From NCBI GenBank assembly GCA_027924585.1, contig BSBM01000386.1:1288001-1352000 (forward strand): a DNA stretch of 64,000 nucleotides, given 5' to 3'. The stretch is from Larix kaempferi (lineage: Eukaryota > Streptophyta > Pinopsida > Pinales > Pinaceae). Made by a program: the position numbers and the translations under genes. How positions within the stretch are numbered: position 1 is the stretch's first letter; each line of letters opens with the position of its first letter. A model generated the notes under the pieces. It was not told the DNA's origin. It saw nothing but the letters and a program-made list of their open reading frames with translations, and did not search any database. Shown here one piece after another: positions 21,057 to 30,385 of this stretch.

Positions 21057-22433
21057 TCATGAGCTTCGAAGATCTAGGAGATTCAAGCGTGCAAGGAACG
21101 GGAACTGCGGCTGGAAAGCTTGATTATAAGCTCCCATAAAAGGTTGATTAAATGGAACTGTGTTATACAATGGACCAAAAGCTTGACCATGAGGATTAAA
21201 CTGTTGATACTGAGGACCTAACGACCCATAAGCTTTCCCATGGCCATAAGATGGATAACCTCCCCCTGCCTGACCCATTTGAGAGTAAGCAGGTATATGT
21301 GCATTTTGAGAACCATATTGGGGTGGTGGGTGATACTGGTGGCCAGTACCGACTGTGTTGTAGTAAGGGTTGCCACCATGGGTATGGGGCATGTATGTAC
21401 TATTCATAGTGGGAACCGTGTTGTATTGACCGTAATGGTATGGTATGTTCCCACCCCTAATATTCAGATTAGCTTGAGTAGTCGTGTGATGACCATAAGC
21501 ATGAGAAGTATTCCCAGGTCCAATATGGGCGTGACCAGTACCAGGGTTGGTGGTGTGATGTCCATGTGGATATGAAATATTCCCACCCCCTACATTACTA
21601 TTACTAGCGGCGACAGTGGACGCAAAAGTATGCGGTATGTGTCCACACCCGTGGTTGGGAGGAACGATATCATGTGCAAAAGTGGTCCTGGGTTGATGAG
21701 TAGCGACATGTGTATTAGGTGGTGGATGGCGAGTTGTGTTTCAGATAGCATTCCGACTAGGTTGGGTATTCCTAGGAGGTGGTCGCGTTCCAACATTAGC
21801 ATGGTTAGGAATCTGACCAATCCCCATACTATGTGAGTGAGTGGACAACGTAGTGCCCCCAGCTAGGGTAGTGCCCCCAGTGGGTATAGTATGGCTAACA
21901 CTTTGACTAGTGCCAACATGAGTACCAACCATAGTGGAAGGTTCGACAGTATTGTGACTAGGCATACCAAAAGAGAGTGCAGTGGGGTTGACCATAGGGT
22001 TGGAATCATCATGAGTCGCAGGCCTCCTATATCTAGAATCGCGTGGAAATGAAGGAACGAAAGGCTCGTCCTGTTCTTCCTCCTCGGGTAAGTCGGGCAT
22101 CCCGTAAAGATAATTATCTGGATTTGAAGGATCAAACGGATCCCGGTCAAGTGGATTAGGCCAAATAGAACCAGGTTGAGTCGTAGGTGGATCACCTCCC
22201 CAATCCTCATGAGGAGTCTGGGGATCAGAAGTATGTTCAACTCTACCCGAAGGAGTAGAAAGGTCTTGCCCAATATCGGTATGTGTAGCCGTGTAATCCT
22301 CAATGTAAGTCGCGTAAGAATCTGAAGACTCAGAGGGAGCCCTCCGGTGTCCTCTAGTAATACGTTGTGTAACCAAAGTTGGCTTTAAACCAGCCAAATG
22401 ACGGGACCGACGGTGAGTAGGGCTCCCCGCCAT
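21057..22433 (-). pseudogene. Gag N-terminal region of element A
   Basis: The likely start is the ATG at 22431-22433 (MAGSPTHRRSRHLAG), because element B aligns from this point. The region is low-complexity, rich in P, G, T, N and Y, with repeated HTTxPG and GGNPYYN-like wording; a stop at 21741 interrupts it. The frame continues to 21057 (FPFLARLNLLDL), where a frameshift occurs. Upstream codons to 22508 are open but lie in the leader. Confidence 0.75.
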
Positions 22434-24047
22434 GTTCTCTCCGGAGAGAGACACAACGTCTCCTAAAGGCCAACTATCAATAAAAAACAGTAAATCAAAA
22501 TCACACACCTAGAGAATCTACATCCAAGAGCAGACAAACATAGTGGCTAAATGAGCTCCTGACACTAGAGTCGGTATGTCTTGCCTAGGAGAGGCTTGAG
22601 ACTCCCAAACTATAGCCGGAGGTAATAGAATCAGTTATAGAGACACCCAGGCTTCACTGTGTCGACAGGGTCAAGTCCACTACATGAACACAACTGTGTT
22701 GTCCAATCCCTATCTGACTCAGGACACAAACATCATAACCACTGTAAGTACCCTGTGCGGTACCTAGGTAAGGAAACTATGTTTACCGCAATATAACCAT
22801 TTCTCAGGGGGATAGTCGCAGGTGGGACCCGTAGTATGGGCAGGGTAGCTAAGCTCGAAGCACAAGAGGACGAACCTCCGATACCCCTAGATATGAACAA
22901 ATCCTGGATATATCTCCCACGTTCAACCAGTATCAGAGGGATATCTCCTCAACCAACCTCCCGCGACCTCATGCTTAACTCTGGTTTGAGTAGAGCTTTC
23001 CTGAGAACACCGATCTATACCATGGATTCCTCCACTCCCTGGTCAGACACCTAATGTTTCATTCAGTAGTCTTGGATTGTTAACTCACAATGATCTATTC
23101 CAAGACTCTAAACCTATGCTAGTTGGTGTACCCTATAAATAAAATAAGTCTAATCAATTTTATGATTAAGCGTTAATTTTAGTGGCTATGATTACTCAAG
23201 GGATATGGTCGTGAAACTAATGATGTGTAGACTCAATAGTATGAAACATCGTCTAATCCTAGACTCATCTATCCAATAAAACAATGTCACTAATATGCAA
23301 AATTAATCAACAATTCCGAAATAAATATGCAAACTTTTATCTTTTCAATGCACAAGCAGAACCTAAAATGAAGGCAACAAGCACTCAATGCAAAATCAAG
23401 TACATGGAAATAAAGTATTTTTGTATTTTCTCTTATAAATAGAAAGGAAAATGCCAAAAACTAATGAATATTTTTGTATTTTTTCAATATATATGGAATG
23501 AAAAATTGCAAGCAAAATCCTACTATTCAGTCACTGAAGTGCCGAGAAGATCACTAAGACAACCCAGCAGATCCTAAACATCAATACTTAGCCAAAGGAA
23601 TGAGCTCAATAGGAAAAAACCAAGAGGTTAAAACCAAAGATTGGTAAAAAACCAAGAAGGCTCAACCAAGAGAAACAAAGAGATCTGGTCACAACCAAGG
23701 CATGAAACAGTCAAGAAAGAGGCCAACAAAGACTCAGGAATCAACCAAATTCACCCAGCAACAACCAATACCCATAAACCAACAAAATCCGAAGTTACAC
23801 GCTACTGTCGAAGGAATACCTGCGGGTACCCGTGAGCAGTAGAGTAAACAGAGGCAGGTATACGCGGGAAGAACTAAGCCAAATCGCTTGTGAGGAACAA
23901 CAAATGGTCAAACAGAGAGTCCAGAGGCTCATAAAAAGCAAGTTTTCTACAGTGTATCTTAACGGCCAATCAGTGACACAGAGCTTCGATAAACAGCAAC
24001 TATAATTATGGACTAATGCTTAAAAGTTTTCCCAAACATGGATGTTT
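22434..24047. other. Untranslated leader of element A
   Basis: About 1.6 kb between gag and PBS without credible coding. Segments such as gggcagggtagctaagc (near 22838) recur in the leader of element B (near 34493). It contains a short GC-rich palindromic cluster at 23815-23870. Confidence 0.7.
23815..23870. repeat. Family-A GC-rich motif cluster in the leader
   Basis: tgcgggtacccgtgagcag and ggcaggtatacgcgggaag, sharing the GCGGGTAC core with the LTR cluster of the same element. It lies about 180-250 bases inside the PBS, the same place where element B has its own cluster. Confidence 0.6.
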
Positions 24048-24065
24048 TCCCCAGCGGAGTCGCCA
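24048..24065 (-). other. Primer-binding site of element A (tRNA-Arg type)
   Basis: Minus-strand TGGCGACTCCGCTGGGGA sits four bases inside the 5' LTR. As I recall the plant tRNA-Arg(ACG) 3' end, this is an exact complement over 18 bases. Confidence 0.8.
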
Positions 24066-24069
24066 TTTC

Positions 24070-24710
24070 TGTATTGGAGAAAAATCACTATGGCTTGGGA
24101 ATACCACAACAGACATATGACTACCAGAAATCTACTCAATTCTCAAAAACAATGCTATTATAAATGACAATGCTAAAACAATGGAGAAATGTAACCAACC
24201 TCGATCCAATGTTTGATGTAGATCCCCGTTGGAGATTTCAATCCACACACATCCAAGCACTTGTAATCTGCAAATTAGTGTCGACAACCAATATCTAACA
24301 AGTACATGTGATATATAAATAACATTAACATTATCAATAACAATGGTCCATAATATCATAAGCAAATGCAACCCAATGTATAATAAATGACATTCACACC
24401 ATGAATGGACGAGAATATGAGCATTTCTATTAATGAACAAGAAGAATTACAAAGTGATACGACCTCTTGTTGGCAACCAATATGAACCAAGATCTAGATC
24501 AATCCACTTGTGCCTCCACCACTTCAATCCTCCATGAATGGCAAACTCAAACTAGCAAGGAGTTTGGAAGGTGAACATAACTGGTTCAAAACTACAAGGA
24601 TTAATGAGTGCAGACTCAAGATAGGGAAAAAATCCACTAGAGTGCCTTTACTATTCTCTTCTTCCTCCCGTCCATAAGCCATATGTACTCAATATATAGT
24701 CCTCTAAAAG
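24070..24710 (-). repeat. Element A right (5') LTR, first part
   Basis: 641 bases aligning with 10450-11090, interrupted after aaaag by element B. The remaining 300 bases resume at 37148. Confidence 0.95.
24706..24710. repeat. Target-site duplication of element B, left copy
   Basis: aaaag before TGTTGGCGG; the same five bases occur at 37143-37147 after the right LTR. The uninterrupted LTR of element A has a single copy of this site (caaag). Confidence 0.95.
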
Positions 24711-25733
24711 TGTTGGCGGATATTTCTACCCTATAGTCAGGAAACTAAACTATCAACTTGGTTGGGGTGACAGGTAAGTGCATTTATGTCATTACAGAGG
24801 TGTTCACAAAAGAAATAGATTACAGATTTAGAGAACATACCTTTTACTGGAGTCTGATCCTAGCTTTGACTCAGTCTTGTGTCCAGCTCTCAAATCTACT
24901 TCCTTTCAGCAAACCTGAAACAACAATACCTTCCTCAAACACTTTGGGCAAAATATAAATCATAAAATAAAACAAAGATTATGTTTAATATCCAGTATTG
25001 ACCAAAATGAATCCAACTCAAAATGCCATTTTATAACACCTTCAGATTGGAACAAGGAAACACTTCAACCTTTATTTGTCAAAATAGTATGCAGTACAAA
25101 TATACCTGATAATGAAGGAGGTTCTTGCAACTAGATCCTGGGCTCTGGCTCTGCTCTGGTCTGAATGTCTTCTGCAACAGTTTCTCCATTAACTCATCCT
25201 CTCATTCTTTAGTAATCATTTGCATTCATCATTTCTTCTAACCTTGCTCCCTTAGTCTTCTAGGAATTTATAGGTTTAAGGAAGCAGTTCAAGTCGATGA
25301 GGAGGTTGGGGAAGTTAAGAAACTGTCTTCAACTAATCCTCTTCGATGGATTAATATATTTTTTAATCATTTTTTAAGGTACACGCGACTATTACACAGT
25401 GGAGTAGCGTATAGGGCGCTACTCTATTGTTTAAACAATAGCGCTCATTTAGTTTTAAATTGTGAGCGCTACTTTGATAAGAAGGAGTAGCGTATACATT
25501 GATATGGGCGCTACTATTATGCACTGGAGTCGCGTATGGGCGCTAGTATCTTTAAGTAGAGTAGCGCTCATGCCTCAAAATGGTATTTTTGTATGTTTTC
25601 CAGTGTTCTCAGGAAATGGGATGAGTTGTCATAACATCTAAGGTCAACATGCTCCTCCATCCAAGTTGTCCTTTTGTGTGATCAGCAGCTTAGGGTGATC
25701 ACGGACGGAGAGGTGCAAGTTTGACCTATAAAA
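24711..25733 (-). repeat. Element B left (3') LTR
   Basis: 1023 bases from TGTTGGCGGA to ctataaaa; the right copy ends ctataaca. It contains a cluster of GGGCGCTACT-type palindromes at 25380-25576. Confidence 0.95.
25380..25576. repeat. Family-B GGGCGCTACT palindrome cluster in the LTR (left copy)
   Basis: About eight occurrences, in both orientations, of GCGCTAC/GTAGCG (for example gtagcgtatagggcgctac and gggcgctagtatc), with potential hairpins. The same wording occurs at 28215-28330 and 35824-35940 and in the other LTR at 36789-36985. Confidence 0.8.
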
Positions 25734-25748
25734 GATGCCCCCTAATGT
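25734..25748 (-). other. Polypurine tract of element B
   Basis: Minus-strand ACATTAGGGGGCATC directly inside the 3' LTR, identical to that of element A. Confidence 0.85.
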
Positions 25749-27061
25749 ATGAGGTCAGAGGGAAGCGATGGCCGAAATACATTATAATCCAAAACCAGAG
25801 AGAGAGCACAGAACCGCAGAACAAAGTCGCAAGAAACCTGCAACAAAAATCAAGGTCAGCGAGCAATTACATTGTTGACATCGTATAGATGTGTAGGGTG
25901 ATACAACATGATCTCCGATACATAACAAGGAGATGTATATAAAAGCATGGCCACTTGAAATACAAGCGTGGATCCATGTCAAACTAAGAGATCATAGCCA
26001 TAACAACACACTGGATCTATGTCTCATGGAGAGCCGTATAGAAGTGAGGCTCAGTCTTGCGCAACTTGGGTGATAACAAAATGGGGTTATGTCATCCAAA
26101 TCCCAAGGTCTTCATCCCATAACAACCCTAGGTACAAACCCGAGCCATGTGAATAGATGAGCTGATAGTCGAACATGGAGGGCATCGTCTGATTACCGGT
26201 CATTGATGTATACCGTTAACAAACGCGAGGACTTCCATCGATAATGATAATGGAGTCCAAGGTACCAAGTACGATTCGCCAAATGTGAATAGATGGACTT
26301 GGAGTCGAACACTTGGGAATCCTGTCGAAGAAGAGACATTGATGTATTCTCATCATTCAACAGCGAGGAAAATTGCCACTGGTGACTGCAATCTCCAAGG
26401 TACTAACCGAAACGCTAAACTTCAATCCCAGAATAATGATTTGATGTCGATGGGAAGAAGTCCGTTGGAAGGGAGGCCTTAAGGCATCCTCCATCATCCA
26501 ACTCGAGGAACACTCAACTGGTAAGAGCTGATACGAAACGATATGTAACAAGACTGACACTAGGAAGGCCGACACATGAGGTCAAGGAATGGCCGACACA
26601 GGGTATATCCTTGAACATTGAGCACGACACAAAGTGACTCAGGCAGTTTTTGACATAATGGGGTAAATAAGTCTGAAATGTAAGAGACATTAGCAGAACC
26701 TCCATATGGTTGGAAGAATAACCAACCGGGGGAGTAAATAACTCGGAGGAAAGGTTCACCTTAAGGCCAAAAACTAAACCCAACCGACAAGATAGACTCA
26801 AGTAGGTGCTGTGTTCAAGGATAGGACTTGACTGATACTGCCTTTAACAATGAAGATATGATGTGTTTTCCCGTTCCTTATTCTTTTTAGATAAAAGAAT
26901 ACCCTTCTTGTGGATTTAATGAGTCCAAGAAAGAATGAAAACTCAATAGGTCCAACCATGTAAATAATTTAATGAGCCCATGGGAGGAAGACTCAGTACC
27001 TTCTTCATAATTTAAAGAGTTCGAAGAAGAGATAGAAGATTACTCTATATGTACTGATCTC
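25749..27061. other. Element B 3' noncoding region
   Basis: No credible gene. Partly homologous to 11405-13340 of element A. Confidence 0.7.
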
Positions 27062-27440
27062 TGGATTTTAATATCGAGCCGAGATCTGTTCTTGCTCGCC
27101 GGTGTTTTCAATTTTAAGGAGTCTGAAAAACTTAAACAATAACTCCATATATCTGCTCGCGGATTTTAGTATCGAGCCCAAGCAGATTAATGCTCGCCGG
27201 TGTTTTCCTGTTTATAGAGTCTGAAAAACTTAAACAATCCTCTTTTCACCTATCCGTGGATTTTATATCGAGCCCGGATTGGTCTGTGCTCGGCGGTGTT
27301 TTCTTGTTTATAGAGTTGAAAAACTTAAACAGTCCTCTACTTACCCTCTCGTGGATTTCACATCGAGCCCGAGTAGGTGAATGCTCGCTTGGTATTTTCA
27401 TATTTAGAGAGTCTGAAAACCCTAAAGAGAGACTCTAGAA
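27062..27440. repeat. Four-unit minisatellite, about 96 bases per unit
   Basis: Units marked by atcgagcc at 27073, 27171, 27267 and 27362, each followed by gctcgccggtgttttc and gagtctgaaaaacttaaac or close variants. Spacing is 98, 96 and 95 bases. It lies between the polypurine tract and the antisense gene. Confidence 0.85.
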
Positions 27441-27984
27441 GGTCCTTTTTCGTATAGTTAGTCTCCTCCCCCGAAAAAGTATAAAACAATGAGAGGAGAA
27501 CTCTTCTAGCGCATACTGACGTATACCTAGAGTATACCTTTTCCGTAGTTAATCCACTGAGGCCCGGAAAAGGGGTAATTCTATACCTGAGTGGATGATC
27601 CTTCGGATACTTTAACGAGCTCGAAGAGGACAAGTCTGCTCGGCAATCTTGTTTAGGTTTAAATAGTCCAAACAAGAGCTTAAAATGACTTAAAGGTCAG
27701 CTTCTGGGATCGTAACTTCATGTCCTGCCAAAAACTAGGTTTTCAACAAAATATTAGTCGATGACGCAAAAATCTTAAAGAAAATATGGATTTGAAATGT
27801 TTAGCTAATTGACAAGATTTATCGTTAAGAAATTTGAGGTCAGGAGACGAATTCAACAACATTTGAATGAAAATTGAAGTTGGATCAATTTTATACCTTA
27901 TTTTGTGTTTCAATTGATTAATTAGGGTTTTTGAAAATGTTTGAAACTATAGAAAATTGAAAAATATGGGTAAAAATTAAAATC
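27441..27984. other. Spacer upstream of the antisense gene promoter
   Basis: AT-rich noncoding sequence of element B; nothing recognisable. Confidence 0.5.
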
Positions 27985-28122
27985 CAATTATATATATAAT
28001 TTCAATATTAACCAATCAATTTGCATTTTGTGTTGTAGGGCAAACATTGGGCACATTTTCACGAATTTCAAATCTCCTTTGTGATCGAACGGAGCATCCA
28101 ATCGCCAAACCGCTTCCACCAA
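27985..28122 (+). promoter_or_regulatory. Candidate promoter and exon 1 of the antisense PMD gene (element B)
   Basis: A TATA box candidate (ttatatatataattt, about 27987) is followed about 35-130 bases later by a segment ending ccaccaa at a strong donor gtaagtag (28123). The arrangement matches element A. The transcription start is not determined. Confidence 0.5.
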
Positions 28123-28384
28123 GTAAGTAGAAATCAACCCAACTTGCATTTCAATGGTTTATTTTTAAAATTTTGAGGAAAAATGGCCCGAAACGCAATG
28201 CTCATAAAGTTTTATGCGCGGGCGCTACTGTATATACATAACAGTAGCGTACGAAGGCAATGGGCGCTACTTTGCTCAAACAGAGTAGCGCCTACACGCT
28301 ACTGTGTAATATACACAGTAGCGTACACATTTGCAAAGCCAAATTAAAGCGCCGAGACTCAAAATTTTTGGGGTTTTTGTGCAG
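28123..28384 (+). other. Predicted 5'-UTR intron of the PMD gene (B) with palindromic cluster
   Basis: Donor gtaagt, acceptor ttttgtgcag, 262 bases, ending one base before the ATG at 28386. Positions 28215-28330 hold GGGCGCTACT palindromes such as gcgctactgtatataca and acagtagcgtac, the same motif as in the LTRs of this element. Confidence 0.65.
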
Positions 28385-28385
28385 G

Positions 28386-29623
28386 ATGGTCTTACAATGG
28401 AGGGAAAGGGAGCATGAAGACATGGATAGACTAGCTATGCAAGACCCTGCTACCCTTCATGCACTCCGTAGATGCGGTTTGTTGAAATTTTATCGAACCG
28501 TAAACATGCGGGCACTAAACAAGCTGTTTCGGAGATTGATTCAGTATTGGGATGTCGATACAAATACCTTCATCATCCGAGGGCAAACTCTTGAGCTTAC
28601 CATTGAGGATATATATTTTATAACCGGTCTCTCAAGGAGAGGAGACGTAATCAATCTAAAAAGTACATCTCGCTTGGGTGCACGATCAGTGCAAGAATAT
28701 GTGAACACCTACTGTGTTGCCGGAGCAGAAAAATCGGGAAGCCAAATCCTGATTTCAACTATTGATGGTCTCCCGCTGAAAGTGATAGTGAGCATGATCA
28801 ACCGGGTATCCGGTAGTGCATCACAACACTTAGCTTCTAGGAACTCGATGCATGTCGGTGTACAGTGCTTGCATGGGCATGTTTATGATTGGAGCATTAG
28901 CTTGTTGGCAAACATGAAGTATCAATTGACAAGTTGCAAATCTGGTACAATGAAGAATTTCGGGTACGGGAGTATCTTGTGTACTTTCTTCTTCGAGAGA
29001 ATGCCTGCTATTAGTTTGGGAATGCCATTACCACAGGTTAACCCCCGTGAGCCCAGACTAGGCCGTTGGGGTGACATTTTTCTCCGCCAGGGTGGTGGGG
29101 AGAGTCACTACTGTTACCATACAGATGACTTCTGGGGGTGGTGGGAGAGGCAAGTTCCCGCTTTTGAGCAGTTTCCCTATGCTGGACTGGATTTTCGTCA
29201 CGACCCAGAGCTGGTACTTCCGCCAAGTGGTGCCTGGGGAGATATTGGTATGTTTACTTTTTAAGAATTTATTTAATTTTTTCAAACTTTTCAAATATTT
29301 GATTTTTATGAAATGAGTTTTGGAGTTCTAATCAAGTGTTCAATGCAGATGTTGGGCCTGTTCGTCCCGAGGGCCATCCTACTATCTATGTGAGGCCAGC
29401 TGATATCACCGCAGCAGAAGCTATGCTGGGAACCCTGGAGAGGAAAATGAGTCGACTGACTCATGAGATTCCTACCAGCCGCATGGACCAGATACCTGTT
29501 GACATGCAGGAGGATGTTGTTGGGGTGCCCCCAGCATGGCTTAGATTACTGCGTAGGGTTACTAGACTAGTGATATGCTACCGTAATGGGGTAGATGATG
29601 AGGAGGTTCCTCCTTCTCCATAG
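28386..29623 (+). CDS. Plant-mobile-domain protein encoded antisense inside element B
   Basis: Intact gene opposite to the retroelement. The start ATG (28386) begins MVLQWREREHEDMDR, the point where homology with element A starts, and lies one base after a splice acceptor. Exon 28386-29247 encodes KLFRRLIQYWDVDTNTFIIR, LTIEDIYFITGLSRRGDVIN (PMD signature, about residues 60-90), then a central region and the tryptophan-rich DDFWGWWERQVPAFEQFPYA and PSGAWGDI. A phase-1 intron (29248-29348) leads to DVGPVRPEGHPTIYVRPADI and a stop at 29623, giving 378 residues. No stop or shift is seen. PMD proteins of the MAIN/MAIL1 type act in nuclear gene regulation and transposon silencing, so a regulatory role is possible but unproven. 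It is not needed for the reverse transcription core. Confidence 0.8.
29248..29348 (+). other. Predicted coding intron of the PMD gene (B)
   Basis: gtatgt donor and gttcaatgcag acceptor, 101 bases, T-rich. Removing it joins GDI to DVGPVRPEG in frame, matching the phase-1 intron of element A. Confidence 0.8.
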
Positions 29624-29824
29624 GAGAAGAAAAACATTATATGTATATATTTTTGAGGCTGCCATGCCCAACTTTTGTACTTTTATAACTTGACTTATGA
29701 GACTCATGACTCGGAACTCATATTTTTTGATACGGTATCGGTTATATATACAGTATCGGTTATTTACATGTGAATGTGTTTAAATATTATGTGTGGAATG
29801 TTGTTTACAATGTATGATGCAAAT

Positions 29825-30278
29825 GCCAGTCTAACACATAGTTTGCTAACGAATCAGCTAAATTGTTTAAATTTCTTGGAATGTGTTCATATCTGATAGA
29901 ATGAAAATGTCTTTCCAATAATCTAACTCGTAGAAACTATCGTAGCAATCCTGGATCTCTGATCCGATAGACACCTGTTAACTGAAATACAATTAGTTGT
30001 GAGTCAAGCCTTACCTCCAGGTATGAAATGCCATGACTGAGGGCATCTCTGAGAAGTTCTATAACTGCACTGTATTCAGCCACATTGTTCGTGGTAGGTC
30101 CCAAACAACCCCCCCCCGAAGAGACAAGTTGGTCAGCGGGTGAATAAATGACCCAAGCTGCTGCAGCCAACTGACAGGTGTGGCGACTGGCGCCATCAGC
30201 AAATCCTAAGAAATGTGCGGTTGACATTTGGTACATGAAACGAGAAGCACACATCAGATCACCTAACGAACATAACAA
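29825..30278 (-). pseudogene. Separate RNase H (RVT_3/aRNH type) of element B
   Basis: The first ATG in frame is at 30254 (MCASRFMYQMSTAHFLGFAD). Catalytic D, E, D residues are seen in FADGASRHT, NNVAEYSAVIELLRDA and VRLDSQLIVFQLTG, and the last aspartate in NLADSLANYVLD near 29845. One TAG near 29937-29939, after RDPGLLR, interrupts the domain; the frame then continues FLRVRLLERHFHSIRYEHIP. It is arranged tail to tail with the PMD gene, with about 200 bases between the two ends. This is the only pol-type enzyme besides the protease kept in element B. Confidence 0.75.
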
Positions 30279-30329
30279 AACTAACTATACAAAAATATAC
30301 AGCTATGTTACAAGAAAAAGTACTTCAAC

Positions 30330-30385
30330 CTAGGCGTAGTACTTCTTCAGGTAGGGTCAATGCCTGGATCTTCCTCAGGAGGCCG
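30330..30385 (-). other. Deletion scar: RT start joined to integrase end
   Basis: The gag-protease frame runs EEDPGIDP, the wording that begins the RT in element A, then stops. In the other frame the same bases read YLKKYYA plus stop (30330-30353), which matches LYLKRYYA, the integrase end of element A. All of RT, RNase H and integrase between these points is missing. Confidence 0.85.

Noticed and set aside
21590-22303. Leucine-rich minus-strand frames overlapping gag of element A
   Set aside because: Out-of-phase shadows of the low-complexity gag N-terminus.
25380-25576. CRISPR-like array from the repeated GCGCTAC units
   Set aside because: Units are short, inverted, irregularly spaced and in a plant retroelement LTR; no spacers or cas genes.
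28260-28385. N-terminal extension of the PMD protein upstream of MVLQWRE
   Set aside because: It reads through the palindromic cluster and a splice acceptor; homology with element A starts at MVL, so the extension is intron sequence.
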